A stretch of 50,314 nt of DNA from Candidatus Venteria ishoeyi (GTDB lineage Bacteria; Pseudomonadota; Gammaproteobacteria; Beggiatoales; Beggiatoaceae). Position numbers and translations under genes: made by a program. How positions within the stretch are numbered: the stretch's first letter is position 1; each line of letters starts with the position of its first letter. Positions 1-7,439 of the stretch are shown piece after piece. The stretch lies in contig NZ_JAUCGJ010000035.1 in NCBI RefSeq assembly GCF_030378065.1, positions 1 through 50,314 of the forward strand, written 5' to 3'. The notes beneath the pieces are model-generated. The model searched no databases. It had not been told where the DNA came from and was given only the letters and a program-made list of their open reading frames with translations.

Positions 1-151
1 CCTAAAAATGCTACTTTAGAGCATTTCTTACTGAGTTAGCTGAGTATCCTCAATAGCTTTGGTTGGAAGAAATTTTTTCCTTCTTGAAGAAAATCGGATA
101 CTTATTAAAATAGCTTTTTATTCAAAATAAATTAGAAGACATCCATAAAAT

Positions 152-179
152 TTGAAAAAAATACCATTTCTGTTATTCT
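152..179 (+). promoter_or_regulatory. Candidate sigma70 promoter of the transposase gene
   Basis: A -35-like TTGAAA (152-157) and a -10-like TATTCT (174-179) are 16 nt apart. A TG dinucleotide at 171-172 makes an extended -10. It lies about 35 nt upstream of the ATG at 214. This is motif matching only. Confidence 0.4.
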
Positions 180-213
180 GTCCTAAAACCTAAATTTAAA
201 GAGGGATAAAGCC

Positions 214-1239
214 ATGCCCACACCACGCAAAGAACAAGTCAGTAAACACATTAACGGTCATTATCATTGCATCAGTCGCGCTGTGCGCCGCGCTTTTTTA
301 TGTGGTGTTGATAAGCAAAGTGGCTGCAATTATGAGCATAGACGGCAATGGATACTGGACAGGCTGGAAGTGCTTGCCAAGCAGTTTTCAGTTGAGGTTT
401 GCGCTTATGCCATTATGAGTAATCATTATCATCTGGTGCTGCATGTGGATTATGAGCAGAGTTTGACCTGGGATGCTGAGGAAGTGGTCAAGCGTTGGTG
501 TACCTTGTTTCCACCACAGGCGTTAAAAGATTCTGATGACAAACAAATTGATACTGAAGTGGTCAACGCTTATTTTGCGCGTCTGACAGCAGATGAGGAA
601 AAAGTGACCTTGTGGCGGGAACGTTTGGCAGATTTAAGCTGGTTTATGCGTTGTCTAAACGAGCCGATTGCACGCCAGGCCAACAAGGAAGATGAGTGTA
701 CCGGGCGCTTCTGGGAAGGGCGTTTCAAATCCCAGGCTTTGCTTGATGATGCCGCTTTAATTAGCTGCATGGCCTATGTTGACCTTAACCCGGTACGAGC
801 CGCCATTGCACAAACCCCGGAAGATTCTGAATTTACTTCTTTTGCAGCAAGAGTTGAGATTCAAAAAAAATCAGTCTCAAAACCAGAACCACAAAGCCAA
901 TGGCTTTTACCTTTCGCTGAGTCTAAAAAGACCGGGAAACCTCAAGCCACGCAAAATGCACATATTTGCCTGCCCATCAGTCAGAAAGAATACTTTGAAC
1001 TGGTCGATTGGACTGGGCGTTGTATTCGTGATGGTAAGCGTGGCGCTATTCCTGCGCATATTCGACCCATTTTGCAACGTCTGGAAATTAAGCAAGACAA
1101 CTGGATAGATGGCATACAGCATTACGGTAATCATTTTTATAAGGTTGTTGGTATCATGCGGCATTTGCTGGAAGAAACTGAAAGGCAGGGGCGTAAATGG
1201 TTTAAGGGGCAGAGTGCTGCCCGCTTGTTATACCAATAG
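214..1239 (+). CDS. REP-associated tyrosine (Y1/HUH) transposase
   Basis: This 341-residue protein belongs to the Y1_Tnp/RAYT family, single-strand DNA nucleases related to IS200/IS605 TnpA that are linked to REP palindromes. The HUH-type metal site is visible as SNHYHLV near residue 70. The probable nucleophilic tyrosine lies in AYVDLNPVRA near residue 193, the usual RAYT context for that Tyr. The start ATG follows a GAGGG ribosome site at 201-205. No TnpB or accessory IS gene is adjacent and no flanking direct repeats were recognised, so it is a domesticated or solitary transposase rather than a complete IS. The C-terminal 120 residues extend beyond the catalytic domain and resemble the DNA-binding tail of long RAYTs. 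It may relate to the palindromic repeats elsewhere in the window, but that link is inferred. Confidence 0.88.
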   Translation: MPTPRKEQVSKHINGHYHCISRAVRRAFLCGVDKQSGCNYEHRRQWILDRLEVLAKQFSVEVCAYAIMSNHYHLVLHVDYEQSLTWDAEEVVKRWCTLFPPQALKDSDDKQIDTEVVNAYFARLTADEEKVTLWRERLADLSWFMRCLNEPIARQANKEDECTGRFWEGRFKSQALLDDAALISCMAYVDLNPVRAAIAQTPEDSEFTSFAARVEIQKKSVSKPEPQSQWLLPFAESKKTGKPQATQNAHICLPISQKEYFELVDWTGRCIRDGKRGAIPAHIRPILQRLEIKQDNWIDGIQHYGNHFYKVVGIMRHLLEETERQGRKWFKGQSAARLLYQ

Positions 1240-1408
1240 CTGATATTTTCATTTCTCATTAAGTTATATTTATGGCACTAAACGACTTGCCATAGGTGGG
1301 TTATGGCTGATTTCTGGTTTTTTTCATATGATCGGGCTGTTTTTCCTGGTTTATCTCTGAATTTTATAATTTGACTTGGCTGAGGAAATAGAATGATAGT
1401 GTTTTTTT
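1240..1408. other. Non-coding spacer after the transposase
   Basis: No convincing ORF or terminator is visible here. The stretch is AT-rich and leads into the tandem repeat array. Confidence 0.5.
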
Positions 1409-1757
1409 ATTTTTTTAATTTATTGGCTGTCTGGTAATTTTGGCTATTTTTTTAATTTATTGGCTGTCTGGTAATTTTGGCTTTGTTTTATTTTTTTAAT
1501 TTATTGGCTGTCTGGTAATTTTGGCTTGGTAATTTTGGCTTGGTAATTTTGGCTTGGTAATTTTGGCTTGGTAATTTTGGCTTGGTAATTTTGGCTTGGT
1601 AATTTTGGCTTGGTAATTTTTTGTCTGGTAATTTTGTCTGGTAATTTCCTCTGGTAATTTTGGTCTGGTAATTTTGTCTGGTCTGGTAATTTCTGGTTTG
1701 GTAATTTCTGGTTTGGTAATTTCTGTCTGGTAATTTTGTCAGTCGTCTGGTAATTTG
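1409..1757. repeat. Tandem TGGTAATTT array (37-bp and 14-bp units)
   Basis: Three 37-bp units start at 1409, 1446 and 1490, each ending in TGGTAATTTTGGCT. The array then becomes eight copies of TGGTAATTTT spaced exactly 14 bp apart (starts 1513, 1527, 1541, 1555, 1569, 1583, 1597, 1611). Nine more irregular copies of TGGTAATT follow up to about 1757 (for example at 1626, 1639, 1652, 1666, 1684 and 1748). The total is about 19 copies. An open frame on the minus strand through this array is a 14-residue periodic artefact of the 14-bp unit. Confidence 0.93.
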
Positions 1758-1857
1758 GTCTAGGCGCGCTTGCAGCGGTTGCCGTGGAAAAATGCTAAAA
1801 TCGGCTTTCAAAAAGCGGCAACACAATAAGGAACAAAATGGCCAGGAAAGCAGGCAA

Positions 1858-1926
1858 GTAGGGTGGGCAAAATTCCGTCCACTGAATTTTGGAATTTCAC
1901 TGAGCGTTCACGGAATTTCGCCCACC
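1858..1926. repeat. Inverted-repeat element GTAGGGTGGGC, copy 1
   Basis: Arms of 17 bp (1862-1878 and 1910-1926) are complementary with one mismatch. The left flank AGGCAAGTAG recurs in the second copy near 2763. The element follows a possible truncated reading frame (ATG GCC AGG AAA GCA GGC AAG TAG, with an AAGGA upstream), so it may have inserted into a small gene. The remainder, 1927-2016, contains no gene that I can name. Confidence 0.7.
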
Positions 1927-2016
1927 GTTTACCAAGTCTGGCACATTGGTGGGCTTCTCTTCGGTCAACTCCGTATCCCCGATGCCAAAAAACTCATAGC
2001 AGAGGTACTCTGATCC

Positions 2017-2667
2017 ATGTCATCCGTTAAGCTGGTCTTCATCTCCGATACCCACGGCCTGCACCGCAATCTAAAGCCGGGTTCCGGTGATATTCTGATT
2101 CACTGCGGTGATTTTAGCAGGCGTGACAGCCTTGAGAGCGTGGAAGACTTTGCCAGGTTCATGGCGCGGCAGGATTTCAAGCATAAAATAGTCATCGCCG
2201 GAAACCATGACTGGTGTTTTGAGGATCAGCGGCGGGAACAGGCGGAAGCTGTGTTGCGTGATCACGCTATCCACTATCTGAATGATTCCGGCATACAGCT
2301 TGACGGTCTCAACTTCTGGGGTTCTCCCGTGCAACCGGCGTTTATGAACTGGGCTTTTAACCGTGAGCGTGGCTCGGACATTCGCCGCCACTGGGCGCTT
2401 GTTCCCGATAAGACCGATGTATTGATTACCCACGGCCCGGTATTCGGGATACTGGATCGTTGTCGCGGTGGACATCGCGCGGGGTGCGAGGATTTATTGG
2501 CAACAGTGCAACGCATCAAACCGCGCATCCACGCCTGCGGTCATATTCATGAAAGCTATGGTCAAATAGAAAAAGAGGGCATCTTGTTTCTTAATACCTC
2601 CAATCTGGATGAACATTACCGTTTGGCGAACTCACCAATTCGTTACGAATTAAAATACCAATCATGA
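2017..2667 (+). CDS. Calcineurin-like metallophosphoesterase
   Basis: This 216-residue dinuclear-metal phosphoesterase is of the MPPED/YfcE-like type and its substrate is unknown. All family motifs are visible: SDTHG near residue 10 (DxH), CGD near 31, GNHDW near 62, THGP near 130 and GHIH near 171. There is no signal peptide, so it is probably cytoplasmic. The start is supported by AGAGG at 2001-2005, although the 11-nt spacing is long. Its TGA stop overlaps the ATG of a decayed type I restriction R gene (ATGA, 2664-2667). This suggests it was once translationally coupled to a restriction-modification operon, where such phosphoesterases do occur as accessory genes. Its present role is not evident. 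Confidence 0.9.
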   Translation: MSSVKLVFISDTHGLHRNLKPGSGDILIHCGDFSRRDSLESVEDFARFMARQDFKHKIVIAGNHDWCFEDQRREQAEAVLRDHAIHYLNDSGIQLDGLNFWGSPVQPAFMNWAFNRERGSDIRRHWALVPDKTDVLITHGPVFGILDRCRGGHRAGCEDLLATVQRIKPRIHACGHIHESYGQIEKEGILFLNTSNLDEHYRLANSPIRYELKYQS

Positions 2668-2763
2668 AATTTACCGAAGCCAAACTCGAACAAGCCTTCA
2701 TCACCCTGTTGGAATAACAGGGCTACCCGCACTATCCAGGCGATAGCTTCAGCCGTTCACCCA
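2664..2763 (+). pseudogene. hsdR: Remnant of type I restriction enzyme R subunit (N-terminus)
   Basis: From the ATG at 2664 the frame reads MKFTEAKLEQAFITLLE, meets TAA at 2715-2717, and continues in frame as QGYPHYPGDSFSRSP. This matches, from memory, the usual N-terminus of a class of HsdR proteins (a MKFTEAKLEQ start followed by an LLG.QGYPH-like segment). The stop can be explained by one base change in a GAA or CAA codon. The homology ends where the second GTAG-TGGG inverted-repeat element begins, so only about 33 codons remain. The ATG overlaps the phosphoesterase stop by 4 bp. The identification rests on a short match. Confidence 0.6.
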
Positions 2764-2838
2764 GGCAAGTAGTGGGTAAAATGCCGATTAAGACCGTACA
2801 AAAATTCAATGTAATGGCGGCGTTTCGTCCACCCTACC
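2762..2838. repeat. Inverted-repeat element GTAGGGTGGGC, copy 2
   Basis: The left end CAGGCAAGTAGTGGGTAAAA (2762-2781) resembles the left end of copy 1 (CAGGCAAGTAGGGTGGGCAA) with a 2-bp deletion. The right end, near 2819-2838, is CGGCGTTTCGTCCACCCTAC, whose complement begins GTAGGGTGGACG. It truncates the hsdR remnant and lies just downstream of the V-ATPase gene. Confidence 0.6.
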
Positions 2839-2888
2839 GGGCTTAAAGACCTACAAGGTTTTCAGAACTTAAGCATAAAAGAACTGCC

Positions 2889-4274
2889 TTAGTCAGAGGT
2901 TTTATAATATTTTTTAATATCCGCCTCACTGACCCGCCCCAGTGCTTCTGGTGGTAATATTGACAATAGTTCCCAGGCCAGATCCAGGGTGTCAAGAATA
3001 CTGCGCCCTGCCTCATCGCCCTGATTGACAAATTGCTGCTCAAAAGCATCGGCAAATTTCAGATAATTTTGATCCTGAGAAGAAAGTTCTTCTGCGCCGA
3101 TAATGGAAGCCAGATTACGGATTTCCAAAGCCTGCGCATAAGCAGCGTAGAGTTGGTTGGCCAGACGCTGATGATCCTCGCGGGTGTAATCCTTACCGAT
3201 GCCGTCTTTCATTAAACGCGATAAGGACGGTGGAATGGTAACTGGTGGATAAATTCCCTGGTTATTTAATTCCCGTGACAATACGATCTGGCCTTCGGTG
3301 ATATAACCGGTCAGGTCGGGAATGGGGTGGGTAATATCATCACCCGGCATGGATACCACGGGAATCATGGTGATGGAGCCGTGGCGATCCCGAATCCTGC
3401 CAGCGCGTTCGTAAATTTCTGCCAAGTCGGAATACAGATAACCGGGATAACCTTTACGGGCGGGGACATCACCTTTTGCGGTGGCTATTTCACGCAAGGC
3501 TTCGGCGTAATTGGTCATATCCGTCATCACTACCAGCACATGACGATCCAGATCAAAAGCCAGATATTCTGCTACGGTCAGTGCAGTGCGCGGTAGAATC
3601 ATGCGTTCCATCGCCGGGTCATTGGCGAGGTTGATAAACATTACCACATTGCCCAAAACACCACTATTTTCAAATTCTTCCCGAAAAAACTGGGCATCGC
3701 TGTAAGAAACGCCCATTGCCGCGAACACAATCGCAAAATTGGCTTCTTCTCCAGGCAGCTTTGCCTGTCGCACAATCTGCGCGGCAAGCCGATTATGCGG
3801 CAGACCGGAGCCGGAAAAAATCGGCAGCTTTTGACCGCGTACCAGGGAGTTCAGGCCGTCAATGGTGGAAATGCCAGTCTGGATAAACTCTCTGGGATAG
3901 GCTCTGGCGGCGGGGTTGACCGCAGAACCATTGACATCCCGACGCAGGCCGGAAATCAGCGGTGGGCGCTCATCACGCGGCGCGCCTGTGCCATTAAATA
4001 CCCGCCCCAACAAGTCTGGCGCTAAGGGCATTTCAAAAGGCTCGCCCAGAAAACGCACCCAGGTATCCTCCAGCACCAGATCCTCCGTGCCTTCAAACAC
4101 CTTGATCATCACTGCTTGCTCTGAGGTGCGAATCACCTGCCCGTTACGGATACGGTTATGATGATCCCGCACCTGTACGCGATCCCCAAAAGCCACGCCG
4201 GGAATGTCTTTTAAAAACAGCAAAGCGCCTTTGGCGGCAACGGCTTTGCGATATTCTTTATGACTGATATCCAT
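2889..4274 (-). CDS. ntpB: V-type ATP synthase subunit B
   Basis: This 461-residue protein is the regulatory, non-catalytic nucleotide-binding subunit of a V/A-type ATPase V1 head. The beta-barrel N-domain (about 1-75) is followed by the nucleotide domain with the B-type pseudo-P-loop SGSGLPHNRLAAQI near residue 155, and by conserved segments such as MTDMTNYAEALREI and IPDLTGYITEGQI. Length is normal. Its partner subunits A, D, E, I and K, normally in the same operon, are absent. Upstream, 6 bp away, lies a small membrane-protein gene, and downstream is repeat-ridden sequence. A V-ATPase elsewhere in the genome may use it, or it may be a relic of a broken operon. The sequence itself shows no damage. 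No strong ribosome site precedes the ATG, so translation may depend on coupling. Confidence 0.93.
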   Translation of the reverse strand: MDISHKEYRKAVAAKGALLFLKDIPGVAFGDRVQVRDHHNRIRNGQVIRTSEQAVMIKVFEGTEDLVLEDTWVRFLGEPFEMPLAPDLLGRVFNGTGAPRDERPPLISGLRRDVNGSAVNPAARAYPREFIQTGISTIDGLNSLVRGQKLPIFSGSGLPHNRLAAQIVRQAKLPGEEANFAIVFAAMGVSYSDAQFFREEFENSGVLGNVVMFINLANDPAMERMILPRTALTVAEYLAFDLDRHVLVVMTDMTNYAEALREIATAKGDVPARKGYPGYLYSDLAEIYERAGRIRDRHGSITMIPVVSMPGDDITHPIPDLTGYITEGQIVLSRELNNQGIYPPVTIPPSLSRLMKDGIGKDYTREDHQRLANQLYAAYAQALEIRNLASIIGAEELSSQDQNYLKFADAFEQQFVNQGDEAGRSILDTLDLAWELLSILPPEALGRVSEADIKKYYKTSD

Positions 4275-4280
4275 ATCGGT

Positions 4281-4688
4281 TTAGGTTTTTGAACGGGTGT
4301 TTTCCAGAAACTGTTTGCGTGGATACCAATATAAGGCGATAACCCCGCCATAGGCCGCCATGATAGCGGCCAATCCCATTAAACCGCTGCCGGATCCGGT
4401 AATAAATAATCTGGAAAAACCAATTTCTTGCAACAGAATGTAGGTCATGACAATCACTGCGATGAAAGAGAAGGTATTGATAAGATATCCTGTTATCAAT
4501 TTCCAGGATTTATCTATTTTTTGTTTGCGGTACATTATCAAAGTAATCAAACCTTGCGGGATAATGATGAAGGTAAGCAGCAGCATGATGCCTAATGCCG
4601 CAAACACGCCTTCATAATTACCATAAGCGTAGGCGCTAGATGGTATTAACATCAATATTGTAGATACATGTATTGCATGATTTTTCAT
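4281..4688 (-). CDS. Small exported or membrane protein, unknown
   Basis: This protein of about 135 residues does not belong to a family I can name. The first 22 residues look like a signal peptide ending at AYA-YG. Three hydrophobic segments follow, near residues 26-50, 65-87 and 98-118. The ATG at 4688 is preferred over the upstream TTG (4694) because AAGGAAG sits about 7 nt before it. It lies 12 nt after pgi and 6 nt before ntpB in the same direction, so the three are probably co-transcribed. Nothing in the sequence ties its function to either neighbour. Confidence 0.7.
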   Translation of the reverse strand: MKNHAIHVSTILMLIPSSAYAYGNYEGVFAALGIMLLLTFIIIPQGLITLIMYRKQKIDKSWKLITGYLINTFSFIAVIVMTYILLQEIGFSRLFITGSGSGLMGLAAIMAAYGGVIALYWYPRKQFLENTRSKT

Positions 4689-4700
4689 AATCAACTTCCT

Positions 4701-6332
4701 TTATTTTCTTTGTTGCTGGATATAATCCAGCAGGCCGTTGGTGGAGCCATCATATGCCATATTACTGGTCTTCCCTTCCAAGGCGGGTAATAATTCAGAA
4801 GCCATTTGCTTACCCAGTTCCACGCCCCACTGATCAAAAGGGTTGATGTCCCAGCACACGCTTTGTACAAAAACTTTATGTTCATACAAGGCCACCAGAC
4901 TGCCCAGGATCTTGGGTGAGAGTTTTTTATATAACAGCAGGCTGCTGGGTTGGTTGCCGGGAAAAACCCGATGTGGCAATAAGTCTTCATCAATGTCACC
5001 CAACGCTGCGCGGGTTTCCGCTTCATTACGACCTTGCATCAAGGCGCGACTTTGTGCCAGGGCATTTGCCAGCACTGCGTTTTGATGACCAAAATCTTCT
5101 GCCTGACTTTCAATGGCAACAATAAAATCTGCGGGAATCAACTGGGTGCCTTGATGTAATAACTGGTAATAGGCATGTTGTCCGTTATTGCCGGAAGTGC
5201 CCCAGATAACCGGGCAGGTATCCCATTTTACCGGCTCGCCATTGCGCCGTACCCGCTTGCCATTACTTTCCATTTCCAGTTGCTGAAAATAAAAGGGTAA
5301 ATATTTTAAGGAATAATCATACGGCAGAATTGCCAGGGTGGAGGCTTGCCAGAAGTTGCGATACCACACGCCCAGCAGCCCCATAATCACCGGCATATTC
5401 TCTGCCAGCGGTGCAGTGCGAAAATGTTCATCCATATCGTGCGCACCGCCGAGCAGGGCTTCAAAATTATCCATGCCTATCATTACAGCAACGGATAAAC
5501 CGATGGCTGACCACAGGGAATAGCGTCCGCCCACCCAGTCCCAGAAGGCAAACATATTGTTGGTGTCAATGCCAAAATCGCGCACTCTTTGCGTATGCGT
5601 GGAAACTGCGACAAAATGTTTGCTGACGGCTTTGTCGTCTTTGAAATGCGCCAGCAGCCATTGCCGTGCACTACGCGCATTGGTCAGGGTTTCCTGGGTG
5701 GAAAAGGTTTTGGAGGCAACAATAAATAGCGTGGTTTCGGGATCTAATCGTTCCAGAATATGATCCAGTTGAGTCGCGTCAATATTGGAGTCAAACCAGG
5801 CGCGTAGACGTGGGTGGTGATAATTATGCAGGGCTTCAACAATCATTTTTGGCCCTAAATCCGAGCCGCCAATGCCGATATTGACAATATTTTCTATGGG
5901 CTTACCGCTGAAACCCAGCCACTCTCCACTTTGCACGCGCTCACAAAAACCGCGCATTTTTTCCAGTACTTCACGCACACCCGGCATGACATCCTGCTCG
6001 GCAACATGAACAGCCTGTGAACTGCGGTTGCGCAAAGCGATATGCAAGGCTGCACGATTTTCGGTATGGTTAATTGCTTCTCCATTGAACAGTTTATCGC
6101 GCCAGTTTTCCAGTTTGGAAGCCTTGGCTAATGCCACCAGCAAATCACGGGTTTCTCCGTTTATTCGGTGTTTGGAATAATCCAGCAGTAAATCGCAAGC
6201 GTGCAGAGAAAAATGTGAAAACCGTTGTGCGTCCTGGGCAAACAGATCACGGATATGCACATCTTGCAGCGTTTGTTGATGCTCGGCAAGTTGTTTCCAG
6301 GGCGTTGAGGGAGCAGCGTGTTCATTTGACAT
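4701..6332 (-). CDS. pgi: Glucose-6-phosphate isomerase
   Basis: This 543-residue enzyme interconverts glucose-6-phosphate and fructose-6-phosphate in the cytoplasm. Visible motifs are NIGIGGSDLGP near residue 151, the signature DWVGGRYSLWSAIGLS near 266, QQLEMESNGK with the catalytic Glu near 350, a His in FGHQN for ring opening, and WGVELGKQ near 507 with the catalytic Lys. Length is typical of the long bacterial/eukaryotic form. The start is supported by AAGGA about 9 nt upstream. It heads a probable operon with a small membrane protein and ntpB and is divergent from ppiC. Confidence 0.97.
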   Translation of the reverse strand: MSNEHAAPSTPWKQLAEHQQTLQDVHIRDLFAQDAQRFSHFSLHACDLLLDYSKHRINGETRDLLVALAKASKLENWRDKLFNGEAINHTENRAALHIALRNRSSQAVHVAEQDVMPGVREVLEKMRGFCERVQSGEWLGFSGKPIENIVNIGIGGSDLGPKMIVEALHNYHHPRLRAWFDSNIDATQLDHILERLDPETTLFIVASKTFSTQETLTNARSARQWLLAHFKDDKAVSKHFVAVSTHTQRVRDFGIDTNNMFAFWDWVGGRYSLWSAIGLSVAVMIGMDNFEALLGGAHDMDEHFRTAPLAENMPVIMGLLGVWYRNFWQASTLAILPYDYSLKYLPFYFQQLEMESNGKRVRRNGEPVKWDTCPVIWGTSGNNGQHAYYQLLHQGTQLIPADFIVAIESQAEDFGHQNAVLANALAQSRALMQGRNEAETRAALGDIDEDLLPHRVFPGNQPSSLLLYKKLSPKILGSLVALYEHKVFVQSVCWDINPFDQWGVELGKQMASELLPALEGKTSNMAYDGSTNGLLDYIQQQRK

Positions 6333-6402
6333 ACAAGGATTCCTTCAAAATACCAGCAGATATGAGTTGATTTCCTGCTTGGGATGCTTAAATCTGCGCC
6401 GT

Positions 6403-6411
6403 AGTATAACA
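6403..6411 (-). promoter_or_regulatory. Extended -10 promoter of pgi
   Basis: Read on the minus strand this is TGTTATACT, an extended -10 (TGnTATACT). It lies about 70 nt upstream of the pgi ATG and has no clear -35. Confidence 0.5.
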
Positions 6412-6437
6412 CTCCCACTGTGTATATCACTTGAGTT

Positions 6438-6446
6438 TGATATAAT
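6438..6446 (+). promoter_or_regulatory. Extended -10 promoter of ppiC
   Basis: TGATATAAT is a perfect extended -10 (TGnTATAAT) 32 nt before the ppiC ATG. A -35 is not obvious, as is usual for extended -10 promoters. Confidence 0.65.
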
Positions 6447-6478
6447 GGACAACCTTTATATCATAACGGAGAACCTCA

Positions 6479-6757
6479 ATGGCTAGAGCCAGTGCACGAC
6501 ATATTTTGGTAGACAATGAAGCACTTTGTCAGGATTTGCTGGAACAATTAAAAAATGGTGCTGATTTTGCGCAATTGGCACAGCAACATTCAACCTGTCC
6601 ATCAGGCCGCCAGGGTGGTGATTTGGGAGAGTTTGGCCCGGGTGAAATGGTCAAAGAGTTCGACCAGGTGGTATTCAGTGCAGATGTGGGCGTACCTCAG
6701 GGACCTGTGAAAACCCAGTTTGGCTATCATGTTGTTGAAGTGACCAACCGAAGTTAA
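6479..6757 (+). CDS. ppiC: Parvulin-type peptidyl-prolyl isomerase
   Basis: This 92-residue protein is a single free-standing parvulin domain, the size of E. coli PpiC, without signal peptide or SurA-type chaperone region. Family motifs are ARHILV at residues 6-11, [17 protein letters not shown] near 42-58, FD near 61, [12 protein letters not shown] near 76-87 and a terminal EV. It should catalyse cis-trans isomerisation of prolyl bonds in the cytoplasm. GGAG at 6468-6471 supports the start. It has its own promoter and a strong terminator, so it is monocistronic. Confidence 0.95.
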   Translation: MARASARHILVDNEALCQDLLEQLKNGADFAQLAQQHSTCPSGRQGGDLGEFGPGEMVKEFDQVVFSADVGVPQGPVKTQFGYHVVEVTNRS

Positions 6758-6761
6758 GTTA

Positions 6762-6800
6762 ATCTGAGTTCGACGCAAGAATTTTATAACTTCAGAAACC
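6762..6800. repeat. Partial copies of repeat families F2 and F1
   Basis: CTGAGTTCGACGCAAG (about 6764-6779) resembles the end of family F2 (consensus CTGAATTCGGCGTAAG). It is joined to AATTTTATAACTTCAGAAAC (about 6779-6798), which is identical to part of the F1 MITE at 49851-49870. Confidence 0.6.
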
Positions 6801-6832
6801 TGACAGGTCTTCAAGACCGGTCAGGTTTTTTG
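6797..6832 (+). terminator. Rho-independent terminator of ppiC
   Basis: Stem AACCTGAC (6797-6804) pairs with GTCAGGTT (6820-6827). An inner AGGTC/GACC stem strengthens it, and a T-run follows. Confidence 0.8.
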
Positions 6833-6862
6833 GTTATTAACCCGGATATTTCATGAATTGCC

Positions 6863-7439
6863 ATGATGATCGCACAGAAAAATTTTATGTATTCTGGACT
6901 TGTTGTTCGATGGGTGCGCATAATACGACATGGCTTATTTATTTTTCATCTGCGTCTGTCTCAACGAAAATGCCGTACTACCTCATGGCTGAGTTTTATT
7001 TTGCTGGTTTTTACTTTTATGGCAACGCATCAGGATACCCCTGAAGCTTCCCGTCAGTCTGAGGCAAATGATAAAAAATCACCGACCAATACGACAAATA
7101 TTATGCCGCAGGTATCGACAACACTGTTGCCACAAGTGCAGCAATGGCCAATATTAGCCGCAGATGATTTTTCTCAGGTGAGTGGAATCTGGCAAACCAA
7201 ACCGATTGATAACCTACAGTTTCAGGCGGTGCATGTCTTACAACAGGGCCAGCAATCCATTCGCCTGCAAGCTAAAAATAAACAGGCACAATGACACTTT
7301 ATTTACAAAAATGACCTTGCCTGGCAAGGTCAGCCGTGGAAAAATGGGCTTGGCAGTTTATGTAGAGCAAAACACGCCGATGTTAAACATCAGTTTTGAT
7401 GATTTTATCTTACGCACCAAAAATGCCATCCAGGAATAA
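6863..7439 (+). pseudogene. Disrupted membrane-anchored protein of unknown function
   Basis: The frame from 6863 gives a hydrophobic anchor (SWLSFILLVFTFMA, near residue 45), a Ser/Thr/Pro-rich linker and the start of a beta-rich domain (DDFSQVSGIWQTKP). It meets TGA at 7292-7294. Translation past this stop stays sensible for another 17 or so codons (HFIYKNDLAWQGQPWKN). A +1 shift near the A5/G3 runs at about 7339-7347 is then needed to reach GLAVYVEQNTPMLN and SFDDFILRTKNAIQE, ending at 7439. Two lesions suggest a pseudogene or sequencing errors. The true start is uncertain because no good ribosome site is seen. The TAA abuts the sirtuin ATG, so it was the first gene of that operon. The domain might be a lectin-like sandwich, but this is unproven. 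Confidence 0.65.

Noticed and set aside
1409-1757. Possible CRISPR array
   Set aside because: The repeats are head-to-tail without unique spacers of constant length, and there are no cas genes.
1488-1826. Minus-strand open frame of 112 codons with a KLPSQNYQ-type repeat
   Set aside because: It is created by the 14-bp repeat (42 bp equals 14 codons). There is no ribosome site or domain, and the composition is purely periodic.
1792-2013. Plus-strand 73-codon frame
   Set aside because: It runs through the inverted-repeat element, and its start lies in a hairpin region without a ribosome site. Only its tail (after 1927) might be a decayed gene.
4701-6332. Suspected loss of the catalytic Glu in Pgi (IWGTSG instead of IWGEPG)
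   Set aside because: The catalytic Glu belongs to the QQ..MESNGK motif, which is intact. The other site is variable between bacterial enzymes.
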